In this document: one piece after another, positions 24,042-33,288 of the stretch | Numbering within the stretch: the stretch's first letter is position 1 | Layout: every line of letters begins with the position of its first letter | Assembly: GCA_047975765.1 (NCBI GenBank) | Contig: JBKEEF010000002.1 | Coordinates: 62,001 to 126,000 of the forward strand | DNA: 64,000 nucleotides | Source: JAQWBS01 sp047975765 | GTDB lineage: Bacteria; Pseudomonadota; Alphaproteobacteria; RF32; CAG-239 | Reading direction: 5' to 3' | Translations under genes and position numbers: made by a program | Notes under the pieces: generated by a model | What the model was told of the DNA's origin: nothing | Database searches by the model: none | Seen by the model: the letters and a program-made list of their open reading frames with translations, nothing else

Positions 24042-24042
24042 C

Positions 24043-24816
24043 TTATTCCTCTATTTTCAATTTTCTTGTATAAACTTTTAAGGCACCATATGGCGTGCTA
24101 TCAATTGTGATACGCGCAATAAATGGGCGCTTATTTTCACCTTCCATAATCCAGAAATTCACAGGACGGTCAGAACTCATTTCCCAAAGCAAATCATCGC
24201 CAACTTGTCCAAGACTATCAATATACATTGAGCATTTTGTTGCTAGACCTTCAAAAGGGGAATATTTATTTTTTGAGAGAATTTCCTTCCCTTCATCTTT
24301 GAAAACAACATCATATCTTCTTTTACCATCAAAGACTTCCATTCTTGAATCACAAAATCTAACTTTGTTATATTGCAAAACAAGTTCTGCAATAACCGTG
24401 TGAAGGTCAGTTGTTCCTTTTTCATTTTTAGTTTGATCAACAACTGTTTTTTTCTGCTTATCGTTTTTGGAACTCAAACGATAGATTGGATTCCCCTTGT
24501 CATCATAGACAAGCTCTTTAGTTCTTTTATTAAATCTGGATTTTGAACTATATTTATAATTTGAAGTTTGAAGACCAGATTTCTTAATTTTACCTGTTGT
24601 CGAATAAATTGCCTCAAAAGGATATAATGTATCAAAAAAACCATAAGTCTTCACATCTGAACTGACTGCATATTCATCTTTCAAAATTGAATATGAAAAA
24701 GCAGTTCGACTTGCGTTGAAACTTCCGATAAAAACATCAAAATCATGTTCTACACGAAATGCCCAAGAATTTTTTGCAAAACAAAAAACCAAAAGAAATG
24801 CTAAAATTTTCTTCAT
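24043..24816 (-). CDS. DUF3108-like exported protein
   Basis: A 257-residue protein with a signal peptide (KKILAFLLVFCFAKNSWA, residues 2-19). The remainder is beta-rich: YDVFIGSF-like and IKKSGL segments, YDDKGNPIYRL, and a C-terminal GALKVYTRKLKIEE, which resembles DUF3108, a family of periplasmic or outer-membrane-associated proteins without known activity in proteobacteria. It is the first gene of a two-gene unit with the U32 gene. Confidence 0.65.
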   Translation of the reverse strand: MKKILAFLLVFCFAKNSWAFRVEHDFDVFIGSFNASRTAFSYSILKDEYAVSSDVKTYGFFDTLYPFEAIYSTTGKIKKSGLQTSNYKYSSKSRFNKRTKELVYDDKGNPIYRLSSKNDKQKKTVVDQTKNEKGTTDLHTVIAELVLQYNKVRFCDSRMEVFDGKRRYDVVFKDEGKEILSKNKYSPFEGLATKCSMYIDSLGQVGDDLLWEMSSDRPVNFWIMEGENKRPFIARITIDSTPYGALKVYTRKLKIEE

Positions 24817-24894
24817 TACACCTATATCTTAACAAATAATCAAAACTTGAGTGGCATAATAGCATAAAATTTTATTTAGGAAAGTATTTAAATA

Positions 24895-25800
24895 ATGAAA
24901 AAAGTTTTAGTTGTTATGGGTGGTCACTCCTCCGAAAGAGAAGTGAGTCTCGTTACGGGAAAATCAGTTTCAGAAGCTTTGAGGCAAGAAGGATATAGTG
25001 TTGTTGAACATGATCTCATCAATGGTTTCGATTTTTCAGTCGTCCTCAGTTTCAATAGACCAGATGTTGTCTTCAATGCCCTTCATGGAAAATTTGGTGA
25101 AGATGGCTCAATTCAAGGATTCCTTGATATTCTACAAATTCCTTATACCCATTCCAACACCACCGCATCTGCAATTGGAATGAATAAAGAATTCACCAAA
25201 GAAATTGCTAAAACAGTCGGGATAAAACTTGCTAACTCTGAAAAAATGACGACAAAAGATTTCTTATCAAAAGGAACAAACATTGAGATTCCCTACGTCA
25301 TTAAACCCGTCAGCGAAGGCTCAAGTGTTGGAGTCCATATTGTCAAAAAAACAGAAGATTTGAAAAATATTTACCTTCAAGATAATGACCAAGAAATCAT
25401 GATTGAAAAATTTATTGAAGGTAAGGAATTGACTTGCATGGTTTTAAACGGAAAAGCTCATGTAGTAACTGAACTTATTGCAGGCAATGAATTTTATGAC
25501 TATCAAGCAAAATATACGAGTGGCATGACACAACATATTTTGCCAGCACAAATTTCTAAAAAAGTAACTAAACAAATCAAAGAATATGCTGAAAAAATTC
25601 ATATTGCACTAGGCTGTAATGTTGTGTCTAGGAGTGATTTCAGATATAACGAAAAAGACGGCGTTATTTTCCTTGAAATCAATACCAACCCAGGAATGAC
25701 CCCACTTTCCCTTGTGCCTGAACAAGCAAAATATATTGGCATTTCTTATGGAGAACTTTGCAAAACCTTAGTGGAGAATGCTTCTTGCAAGAAAATTTAG
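24895..25800 (+). CDS. ddl: D-alanine--D-alanine ligase
   Basis: A 301-residue ATP-grasp enzyme that makes the D-Ala-D-Ala dipeptide for peptidoglycan precursors. Visible blocks are GGHSSEREVSLVTG near residue 9, NALHGKFGEDGSIQG near 60, KPVSEGSSVGVH in the ATP-grasp centre, and the metal-binding EINTNPGMT near residue 260. AGGAAAG lies upstream at slightly long spacing. miaA starts within its last codons, which suggests coupling. Confidence 0.97.
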   Translation: MKKVLVVMGGHSSEREVSLVTGKSVSEALRQEGYSVVEHDLINGFDFSVVLSFNRPDVVFNALHGKFGEDGSIQGFLDILQIPYTHSNTTASAIGMNKEFTKEIAKTVGIKLANSEKMTTKDFLSKGTNIEIPYVIKPVSEGSSVGVHIVKKTEDLKNIYLQDNDQEIMIEKFIEGKELTCMVLNGKAHVVTELIAGNEFYDYQAKYTSGMTQHILPAQISKKVTKQIKEYAEKIHIALGCNVVSRSDFRYNEKDGVIFLEINTNPGMTPLSLVPEQAKYIGISYGELCKTLVENASCKKI

Positions 25801-26723
25801 TCATCATCATTGGTGGTTCAACAGCCTCAGGAAAATCTGCACTTGCCTTTGATCTTGCAAAGGAACTTGACGGCATTATTATCAATGCAGATTCAATGCA
25901 AGTGTATAAAGATACGCCTATTCTTTCTGCCAACCCAACAGTTGAAGAAAAGACTCAAATTCCACACAAACTTTATGAAATTTATGAAGCCGATAAACAT
26001 GGTAATGTTTCAGAATGGCTCAAACTTGCAACTGAAGAAATCAAACTAGCTTGGCAATCTAAAAAAACACCTATTTTGGTAGGTGGTACGGGAATGTATT
26101 TCCATTCTCTCATCAATGGAATGTCACCTATTCCTGAAACAAAAAAGGAAATTAAAAACAAAACAGAGCAACTCCTAAACGAGATAGGTTCTAAAGAACT
26201 TCACAAAAAGCTAAATGAAATTGACTCAAAAACAGCCGAACGTTTGAGTCCCAACGATTCCACTCGCGTCAAAAGAGCCTATGAAGTCTGGCTTGATACA
26301 GGCAAAAGCATTTCAGACTGGCATGAAGAAGAAAACATCAAAATTATTCCTGAAGCCGAATTTTTCACAATCAAAATTATTCCTTCTGCCGAAGAAGTTG
26401 ATGAAAGATGCTATAACAGGTTCGAAAAAATGATAGAGTTAGGAGCATTGGAAGAAGTCAAAAAACTCAAAGAAAAAAAATTAAGCCAAAATCTTCCAGC
26501 AATGAAAGCTATTGGAATTCCAGAGCTTTCCGATTATCTAGACGGAAAAATAAGCTTAGAAGAAGCAATAAATTTAGGCAAACTCAGAACGAGGCAATAT
26601 GCCAAAAGACAAAGAACTTGGTTTGCCCATAAATTTGACGCAAAACTAACCATTGATAACTATTATAATAATAACAATTTTATTATGATGAATATCAAAA
26701 AGTTATTGCACAAAAGCTCATAA
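25785..26723 (+). CDS. miaA: tRNA dimethylallyltransferase
   Basis: A 312-residue enzyme that isopentenylates A37 of tRNAs reading UNN codons. The P-loop GGSTASGKS lies near the N-terminus, then INADSMQVYKD, the GGTGMYFHSLINGM block and the C-terminal RTRQYAKRQRTWF that contacts tRNA. I chose the TTG at 25785, eight bases after GGAG and overlapping the ddl stop; a TTG at 25758 would add nine residues. The C-terminal tail past the conserved core is asparagine-rich and unremarkable. Confidence 0.95.
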   Translation: MQENLVIIIGGSTASGKSALAFDLAKELDGIIINADSMQVYKDTPILSANPTVEEKTQIPHKLYEIYEADKHGNVSEWLKLATEEIKLAWQSKKTPILVGGTGMYFHSLINGMSPIPETKKEIKNKTEQLLNEIGSKELHKKLNEIDSKTAERLSPNDSTRVKRAYEVWLDTGKSISDWHEEENIKIIPEAEFFTIKIIPSAEEVDERCYNRFEKMIELGALEEVKKLKEKKLSQNLPAMKAIGIPELSDYLDGKISLEEAINLGKLRTRQYAKRQRTWFAHKFDAKLTIDNYYNNNNFIMMNIKKLLHKSS

Positions 26724-26796
26724 CGTTATAAAAACAATATAACATTATGAAAAAAAGAAAAAACAACGAAAAATATTATCTGATTGGGAGTTATAA

Positions 26797-27837
26797 ATGT
26801 TTTCAAAATTAATGGGATGGCTGTCAGCCGACATGGCAATCGATCTTGGTACTGCGAACACCTTGGTATATGTTAAAGATAAGGGCATTGTCCTTAATGA
26901 GCCTTCAGTTGTTGCAATTGAAGAGTATAATGGCAAAAAAAGAGTTCTTGCTGTTGGTAATGAAGCAAAACAAATGCTTGGTCGTACCCCTGGAAACATT
27001 CATGCAATCCGCCCTCTCCGTGACGGTGTTATTGCTGACTTCGAAATCGCTGAAGAAATGATTAAATATTTCATCAGAAAAGTTCATAACCGCCGTACAT
27101 TTGCTGCACCTATGGTTGTTGTTTGTGTTCCTTCTGGTTCAACTGCTGTTGAAAGAAGAGCAATTCAAGAATCAGCAGAAGCTGCGGGTTCTCGTAAAGT
27201 TTGGTTGATTGAAGAACCAATGGCTGCTGCAATTGGTGCAAATCTTCCTGTAACAGAACCAACTGGTAGTATGGTTGTTGATATTGGTGGTGGTACAACT
27301 GAAGTTGCCGTTCTTTCTCTTGGTGGTATTGTTTATGCTCGTTCTGTTCGTGTCGGTGGTGATAAAATGGACAGCGCTATCATTTCATATATTCGTAGAA
27401 ACCACAGCTTGCTTGTGGGTGAAAGATCTGCTGAAAGAATCAAAAAGGAAATTGGATCTGCTTGCTCTCCTGAAGAAGGTGAAGGTAGAACTGTTGAAAT
27501 TAAAGGTCGCGACTTGATGAACGGCGTACCTAAAGAAATCATTATCACTGAACGTCAAATTGCTGAAAGCTTGAACGAACCTGTTTCACAAATTATTGAG
27601 GCCGTTAAAGTTGCTCTTGAAAATACAGCTCCTGAACTTGCTGCTGATATCGTAGACAAAGGAATTGTATTAACTGGTGGTGGCGCTTTGCTCACAAACT
27701 TGAGCCAAGTTCTTCGTGAAGCAACAGGTTTGCCTGTTTCTATTGCCGAAAACCCTCTTGCTTGTGTGGTTAAGGGAACCGGTGCTGCTCTTGAAAACTT
27801 GAACAAATTCAAAGGCGTTCTTTCTACAATGTACTAA
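26797..27837 (+). CDS. mreB: Rod shape-determining protein MreB
   Basis: A 346-residue bacterial actin that forms membrane-bound filaments guiding lateral wall synthesis. The phosphate-1 motif AIDLGTANTLVYV lies near residue 15, VVDIGGGTTEVAVLSLGG near residue 160, and the adenosine motif LTGGGALL near residue 290. GGGAG precedes the ATG. It leads the mreBCD-mrdA-rodA cluster, separated from mreC by a hairpin that could make MreB the most abundant product. Confidence 0.98.
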   Translation: MFSKLMGWLSADMAIDLGTANTLVYVKDKGIVLNEPSVVAIEEYNGKKRVLAVGNEAKQMLGRTPGNIHAIRPLRDGVIADFEIAEEMIKYFIRKVHNRRTFAAPMVVVCVPSGSTAVERRAIQESAEAAGSRKVWLIEEPMAAAIGANLPVTEPTGSMVVDIGGGTTEVAVLSLGGIVYARSVRVGGDKMDSAIISYIRRNHSLLVGERSAERIKKEIGSACSPEEGEGRTVEIKGRDLMNGVPKEIIITERQIAESLNEPVSQIIEAVKVALENTAPELAADIVDKGIVLTGGGALLTNLSQVLREATGLPVSIAENPLACVVKGTGAALENLNKFKGVLSTMY

Positions 27838-27856
27838 ACGTAGAAATAATTGAAAT

Positions 27857-27901
27857 CCGGCTTAAGAGTGATATTTATGTTATCACTCTTAGGCTTTTTA
27901 A
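27857..27901 (+). terminator. Intra-operon hairpin between mreB and mreC
   Basis: TAAGAGTGATA pairs with TATCACTCTTA around a seven-base loop followed by GGCTTTTT. Only about 25 bp separate it from the mreC ATG, with no obvious promoter between, so it is likely a partial terminator allowing read-through. Confidence 0.75.
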
Positions 27902-27925
27902 AAAACTGAATTTCGGGATATAAAA

Positions 27926-28768
27926 ATGAAGCTTAAACGTCGAAGACTTTTGTTTCTCAATTTTAGCAAAATTAGACAACTCACCAAAAGATTCACCATT
28001 GTTATTCTATTTATTCTTGCCTTTGCTTTTATGTTACTTAGCAAGACTGATACTGTCGTTATCGAGAAAACCTCTTCAGCGGCAACAGATATCCTTGGAC
28101 CAATCATTGACACCTTGTCTATTCCAGCAAAGTTTTTTGCAAGCTCTTATAACTATGTCACAAACTTAAAAAAAACATATAGCGAAAATCTTATGCTCAA
28201 GGAAGAAAATAAAAGCCTTCACGAACTTAAGAATAAAATCAGAGCACTCGAAATTGAAAATGCACTCCTTTCTCAACTGCTCAACTACATTCCACCTCCT
28301 CAGGCAACTTCTGTAACGGTGAGAATTGTAGCAACAGAAAATGATTCTTTCACAAATTCAGTCATTGCTTATACAGGAGATAATCCACAAATTAGATCTG
28401 GACAATTTGTTGTCAATCAAGATGGTGTTGTTGGAAGAATTGACGACGTCGGCAAAAACTATTCAAAAATTTTCTTGATAACAGACATCAACTCTAAAAT
28501 ACCTGTTATTGTTGAAAGAAATAGGATTCGTGGAATTTTGGTTGGAGACAATACAAACCTGACTAAGCTTGTTTTCACCCCAATTGCAGCAGATATTAAA
28601 GTTGGTGACAGAATAATTTCATCTGGTGTAGCCGGTGTTTTCCCTCCAGGAATTCCGATTGGTAAAGTCGTTTCAATTAAAAAGAATAACATCAGAGTCA
28701 AACCTTTTGCAAACATCAAAAGCGTTGAATATGTTAAAGTCATTGAATATGTGAAAACTGAAGAATAA
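27926..28768 (+). CDS. mreC: Rod shape-determining protein MreC
   Basis: A 280-residue bitopic inner-membrane protein that links MreB to PBP2 and RodA. It has a single span at about residues 27-43, a coiled-coil region (about 85-120, rich in E, K, N, L) and a C-terminal beta domain with QDGVVGRIDDVGKNYS and GVFPPGIPIGKV, hallmark MreC segments. GGGAT lies upstream of the ATG. mreD follows after nine bases. Confidence 0.96.
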   Translation: MKLKRRRLLFLNFSKIRQLTKRFTIVILFILAFAFMLLSKTDTVVIEKTSSAATDILGPIIDTLSIPAKFFASSYNYVTNLKKTYSENLMLKEENKSLHELKNKIRALEIENALLSQLLNYIPPPQATSVTVRIVATENDSFTNSVIAYTGDNPQIRSGQFVVNQDGVVGRIDDVGKNYSKIFLITDINSKIPVIVERNRIRGILVGDNTNLTKLVFTPIAADIKVGDRIISSGVAGVFPPGIPIGKVVSIKKNNIRVKPFANIKSVEYVKVIEYVKTEE

Positions 28769-28777
28769 AGGTTTCTA

Positions 28778-29293
28778 ATGAAAGACTTATGGAATGATAA
28801 TATAAAAATTCACCTCCAGCATCTTATGCCGGTGATTTCTTCTATTATTTTTATTCTTCTGTTTTATATTCCTGCATATCCTTTCGTTGCTGAAAACATC
28901 AGACCATGCATCCCATACATCTGCATCTATTTTTGGCTTGTCAATCGTCCCGATATTTTTGGAATAACCTATGCTTTCATCATTGCTTTTGTTGCGGACA
29001 TTGCCTCAACATCTCCTGCCGGAACAGATATTTTTGCACTACTCATTTTGTATTTAACAACAACATCTATCTACAAATTTGTATCCAACAAACCTTTTAA
29101 TATTGTTTGGTTTGGGTTTATTATTGTTTCAGCACTCACACTTCTTGCAAAATGGCTGATTGTTTCTCTTTACTATAGCCAATTCTTAGCTTTTTCGAAC
29201 GTGATATTCACATTCTTAAGTACAATTGCTTTTTATCCCATTTTCAGTGTGATAAACGTTTATATCCACGTCTATTTTATGCAGGAAGAATAG
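28778..29293 (+). CDS. mreD: Rod shape-determining protein MreD
   Basis: A 171-residue multi-span inner-membrane protein (about five spans) with IRPCIPYICIYFWLVNRPD and the conserved FVADIASTSPAGTD loop near residues 72-85. It belongs to the elongasome with MreB, MreC, PBP2 and RodA. AAAGGT precedes the ATG, and its stop is three bases before the PBP2 start. Confidence 0.92.
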   Translation: MKDLWNDNIKIHLQHLMPVISSIIFILLFYIPAYPFVAENIRPCIPYICIYFWLVNRPDIFGITYAFIIAFVADIASTSPAGTDIFALLILYLTTTSIYKFVSNKPFNIVWFGFIIVSALTLLAKWLIVSLYYSQFLAFSNVIFTFLSTIAFYPIFSVINVYIHVYFMQEE

Positions 29294-29296
29294 AGT

Positions 29297-31171
29297 ATGA
29301 TAAATCGTGACAATGACAAAGGAAAAACACTCATCAAACGCACACTCATTGTGGCTTTGATGAATCTTTTTGTAATGATTATTATCATCTTCAGATTATA
29401 CTACCTTCAAGTCTACACTGCTGACAGATATAAAACACTGGCTGATAAAAACAGAATCTCCACTCGAATTCTTATCCCTCACCGTGGCGTAATTTATGAC
29501 CGAAATGGTGTTGAAATTGCGACAAACCAACAAAATTTCATGGCGATGATTGTAGCTGAACAAACCACAAATATTGACCAGACACTTGCTTCTTTCAATA
29601 ATATTATGCCATTAAATGAGAGTGAAATTGAAAGAATTAAAAAAGATTTGAAAAGAAACAGAAGTTTTGTTCCAATTAGAATTAAAGACAATTTATCTTG
29701 GGAAGACGTTTCAAAAATCCAGCTCAATTCTGCTGATATGCCAGGTGTTTTCATTGAAGAAGGCTTAAATAGATTTTATCCTTATGGTGAAAAAACAGCA
29801 CATTTACTTGGCTATGTCGCTTATTTAACAGATACTGAAATCAAGAAAAATAAAGAAAGAACAGATAATCAAAAAGACGAAGACCCGCTATTAGAGGTTC
29901 CAGAATTTAAAATTGGCAAAGAGGGTATTGAAAAACTTTTTGAAAAACAACTTCGCGGCAAAGGTGGTAACCTCAAACTTGAAGTAAATGCATATGGACG
30001 AATTATGAAAGAGATTGAACGTTTTGATGGGGTTCCTGGAAACAACATTTCTCTTTCAATTGATGTCCGCCTTCAAGAAAAAGCCTATGAACTTTTTGGA
30101 GAAGAAGCTGGTTCTGCAATCGTTATGAACGTTCAAACAGGTGAAATTTTAGCCTTCACTTCTTTTCCAACCTATGACACTAATATGATTGTCAAAGGAA
30201 TTAGCTCAAAAGATTGGAATGAACTTAGAAATAATGAGAAAAAACCGCTTATCAACAAAGCTATAGCTGGACAATATTCCCCAGGTTCAACTTTCAAAAT
30301 GATTGTAGCCCTTGCCTCTTTAGAAAACAATGCAATCAAGAAAGATACTAATATCTATTGCACAGGTAAAATGGCACTTGGAAACCACATTTTCCACGAC
30401 TGGAAAAAAGAAGGTCATGGCTCAACAAATGTTGTTCAAGCACTTCAACATTCATGTGACATTTTTTTCTATGAAATGGGCATGAGAGTCGGTATTGATA
30501 AAATTTCAGAAATGGCAAAAAAATTCAGCCTTGGAAGTTCATTAAACCTAGGATTTTCAGGTGAAGCAAGTGGACTTATTCCAAATCGAGAATGGAAACT
30601 CAAAAGATTTAAGGAGTCTTGGCAGCAAGGAGAAAACCTAATTTCTACAATTGGACAAGGATACATTCTCACCACACCTATTCAACTTGTGACCATGCTT
30701 TCTCAAATGACGAATGGAGGCTATAAAATCACACCTACTTTCATTAAGAATGAAAAAGAAACGCCACAACTTCGAGAAAAAATTGATATTTCTGAAAAGA
30801 ACCTTGAGACAATCAAAGAAGGAATGTATGATGTGATGAACGTTCCGGGGGGAACTGCTTATATGTCTCGCTTTGATTATAAAGGTCAGAAAATGGGTGG
30901 AAAAACAGGAACAACCCAAGTTCGACGTATCTCAATGAAAGAAAGACAAACAGGAATCATCAAACAAGAAGATTTGCCTTGGAAGTTTAGAAACCATGCT
31001 TTATTTGTGGGATATGCACCACATGACAACCCTAAATATGCAGTGGTAGTCATTGTTGAACATGGTAGAGGTGGCTCCGCTGTTGCGGCTCCTATTGCGT
31101 CAAAACTTTTGAAAGAAGTTCTGATACTAGAAGATGCAGATAAACAACTCACTGAAAATAAAGAAGAGTAA
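29297..31171 (+). CDS. mrdA: Penicillin-binding protein 2 (elongasome transpeptidase)
   Basis: A 624-residue monofunctional peptidoglycan transpeptidase. There is a single N-terminal span at about residues 15-36, then the pedestal domain with IPHRGVIYDRNG, then the transpeptidase domain with all three motifs: SxxK at S331-K334 (GSTFK), SCD at 386-388 and KTGT at 536-539. It works with RodA, encoded next. The start is five bases after an AGGAAG within the mreD end. Confidence 0.97.
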   Translation: MINRDNDKGKTLIKRTLIVALMNLFVMIIIIFRLYYLQVYTADRYKTLADKNRISTRILIPHRGVIYDRNGVEIATNQQNFMAMIVAEQTTNIDQTLASFNNIMPLNESEIERIKKDLKRNRSFVPIRIKDNLSWEDVSKIQLNSADMPGVFIEEGLNRFYPYGEKTAHLLGYVAYLTDTEIKKNKERTDNQKDEDPLLEVPEFKIGKEGIEKLFEKQLRGKGGNLKLEVNAYGRIMKEIERFDGVPGNNISLSIDVRLQEKAYELFGEEAGSAIVMNVQTGEILAFTSFPTYDTNMIVKGISSKDWNELRNNEKKPLINKAIAGQYSPGSTFKMIVALASLENNAIKKDTNIYCTGKMALGNHIFHDWKKEGHGSTNVVQALQHSCDIFFYEMGMRVGIDKISEMAKKFSLGSSLNLGFSGEASGLIPNREWKLKRFKESWQQGENLISTIGQGYILTTPIQLVTMLSQMTNGGYKITPTFIKNEKETPQLREKIDISEKNLETIKEGMYDVMNVPGGTAYMSRFDYKGQKMGGKTGTTQVRRISMKERQTGIIKQEDLPWKFRNHALFVGYAPHDNPKYAVVVIVEHGRGGSAVAAPIASKLLKEVLILEDADKQLTENKEE

Positions 31172-31175
31172 GAAA

Positions 31176-32315
31176 ATGTATAAATATTATGATACAGGCA
31201 TCAAAAACCAAAATCTTACAATTAGGGAAAAAATAAATAACTTAAGTTTTACTTATATTTTTCTCATTTGCCTCGTTGCCTTCATTGGAACAGGAATGCT
31301 CTATTCTGCCGCGAATGGTGAATGGCAACCATGGGCCTTGAATCATCTTGTACGTTTTTTCATCAGTTTTGGTTTGATGATGTTCATTGCACTCATTGAT
31401 GTTAAATATTTTCTGAGATATGCCTATGTCTTTTTCTTCATTACCTTTGTTTTACTTATTGTTGTAGATGTTGCTGGTTACACAGGAATGGGGGCACAAA
31501 GATGGATTGACTTGAAATTTATCAAAGTTCAACCATCAGAATTGATGAAAATTGCACTCATCTTAGCATTAGCAAAGTACTTCCATAATTCATCGCTCCA
31601 GAGCATTGAAAGCCTTCAAGGCATTGTTATGCCAATTATGATGACAATTCTTCCTGTTGCCCTTATTTTAGTGCAACCAGACCTTGGAACATCCTTAATG
31701 ATTCTCACCTCTGCCGGTGTTATATTTTTCATTGTTGGTGTTCAAATTTGGAAATTTGGAATAATCCTACTTCTTGGACTTGCCTCACTGCCAGTGGTTT
31801 GGAATCTTCTCCATGAATATCAGCAAGAACGTGTTTTAACCTTCATCAATCCTGAGAGAGACCCTCTCGGTGCAGGATATCACATTATTCAGTCTAAAAT
31901 CGCACTGGGTTCTGGAGGTATTTTTGGAAAAGGCTTTTTGCAAGGTACACAAAGCCACCTCAATTTTCTTCCTGAAAAGCATACTGACTTTATCTTCACA
32001 ATGCTTTCTGAAGAATTTGGAATGATTGGCGCTGTGACAATTATTATCTTAAATATCCTCATTATTGCTTATGGTTATTCTTTTGCTTTCAAAACAACCG
32101 GATATTTTGGAAAACTTGTGATTATTGGACTAAACACAAACTATTTCGTTTATGTTGCAATGAACACTGCAATGGTCTTAGACCTTATTCCTGTAGTGGG
32201 AATTCCGCTACCGCTCATTTCATATGGTGGGACAGTTATGCTTTCTGTTATGGCGAGCTTCGGAATTATAATGTCTATCTATGCGAACAGGCATATTAAC
32301 ATTGGAAAAGACTAG
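31176..32315 (+). CDS. rodA: Peptidoglycan glycosyltransferase RodA
   Basis: A 379-residue SEDS-family polymerase with about ten spans that extends glycan strands with PBP2. Characteristic blocks: WIDLKFIKVQPSELMKI, QPDLGTSLMI, the HTDFIFTMLSEEFG loop and the C-terminal GIPLPLISYGGT. I place the start at 31176, after GAAGAG and four bases past the PBP2 stop; the longer frame runs back into mrdA. The stop overlaps the convergent gloB stop, and there is no terminator between them. Confidence 0.97.
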   Translation: MYKYYDTGIKNQNLTIREKINNLSFTYIFLICLVAFIGTGMLYSAANGEWQPWALNHLVRFFISFGLMMFIALIDVKYFLRYAYVFFFITFVLLIVVDVAGYTGMGAQRWIDLKFIKVQPSELMKIALILALAKYFHNSSLQSIESLQGIVMPIMMTILPVALILVQPDLGTSLMILTSAGVIFFIVGVQIWKFGIILLLGLASLPVVWNLLHEYQQERVLTFINPERDPLGAGYHIIQSKIALGSGGIFGKGFLQGTQSHLNFLPEKHTDFIFTMLSEEFGMIGAVTIIILNILIIAYGYSFAFKTTGYFGKLVIIGLNTNYFVYVAMNTAMVLDLIPVVGIPLPLISYGGTVMLSVMASFGIIMSIYANRHINIGKD

Positions 32316-33022
32316 ACAATCTGTTTAAGTTCATCAAGTGATTCTGCAGCCAAATATGGATTACAAACCTTTTCCATACCCAAAGAAATTGGACATACTG
32401 GGAGGTTTTGACGTAATCTAGTTTCTGCGAGTATAAAATATTGTCGAAGTACTACTTCATCTTTACAGTATTGTGCCGCAAAATTAGCACCTTGCATAGT
32501 ATATTCATGACCAGGATAAAACATCACATCTTCTGGAAGCGCTTTAACTTTTTTCAAAGTATTAAACATTTGTTCAGGAGTTCCTTCAAAAAGTCCACCG
32601 ACACAAAGATTGAACAATACATCTCCTGTGAAGACCACTTTTTCCCTTGGAAAATACCATAAGATATGCCCTGTTGTGTGTCCTTCTGCCTTGATGATAT
32701 GTGCTTCCAAATTACCAATTTTGAATATATCACCCTCTTGAACAGTTTCATCTATACCGGGAATTCTTTTTTCATCATAAATTGCACCAACAATTTTCAG
32801 ATTATAAATCCTTTTCAAATCAAGATTACTGTCTGTATGGTCAAAGTGATGGTGTGTATTAAGAAGATAAGTTGGTTTGAGATTGTTGGCATCACAATAT
32901 TGAACAATCGGATAAGTCTCTGGTGCATCAATGATTGCCGAAACGCCTGTTTCTTCATCCGTAATTACATAAGCATAATTGTCCATTGAACCAGCACGAC
33001 ATAAAATAGTTGCAATCTTCAT
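32312..33022 (-). CDS. gloB: Hydroxyacylglutathione hydrolase-like metallo-beta-lactamase-fold protein (glyoxalase II)
   Basis: A 236-residue protein that would hydrolyse S-lactoylglutathione in methylglyoxal detoxification. Metal ligands are intact: THHHFDH (H57, H59, D61, H62), H115 in GHTTGH, D134 in FTGDVLF and H172 in YPGHEYT. The C-terminal substrate-binding domain is short but has the NPYL element. The ATG at 33022 has GAGAGGA; nineteen upstream codons are unsupported. It converges on rodA with a four-base overlap. Confidence 0.9.
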   Translation of the reverse strand: MKIATILCRAGSMDNYAYVITDEETGVSAIIDAPETYPIVQYCDANNLKPTYLLNTHHHFDHTDSNLDLKRIYNLKIVGAIYDEKRIPGIDETVQEGDIFKIGNLEAHIIKAEGHTTGHILWYFPREKVVFTGDVLFNLCVGGLFEGTPEQMFNTLKKVKALPEDVMFYPGHEYTMQGANFAAQYCKDEVVLRQYFILAETRLRQNLPVCPISLGMEKVCNPYLAAESLDELKQIV

Positions 33023-33102
33023 TTTATAAATCCTCTCCAATTTTTTTATCATTTTAAGAAGATATGAACGAAGATACAAGGACTTTTTGAATTTTATTAT
33101 TA

Positions 33103-33281
33103 TGTAGAAAAACTACATTACTGAGTGAAACATCTGAAAATTCTGCCTGAGTTGTCCATTATCCAGCATAAAATAGATAGAATGAGACAAATCATAAGAA
33201 TTAAGGAATTTTATGAGGGAGTGTAGAAAGACTACATGACCGAATAAAATATCCGAAAATTCTGCCTGAATTGTCCATTAT
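33103..33281. repeat. Tandem 60-bp repeats containing the palindromic core
   Basis: Units at 33103-33162 and 33222-33281 begin with TGTAG, a five-base loop and CTACA, continue with a variable region, and end in a nearly identical GAAAATTCTGCCTGA(G/A)TTGTCC-type tail. Offset is 119 bp. The second unit is palindromic over a longer stretch, with an ATTTTAT arm on each side. It ends eight bases from the stop of the HD-GYP gene. Confidence 0.75.
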
Positions 33282-33288
33282 ATCTACT

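Noticed and set aside
33103..33281. CRISPR array
   Set aside because: Only two units with a 119-bp offset; the repeats contain their own hairpin, and there is no series of equal spacers or cas genes.
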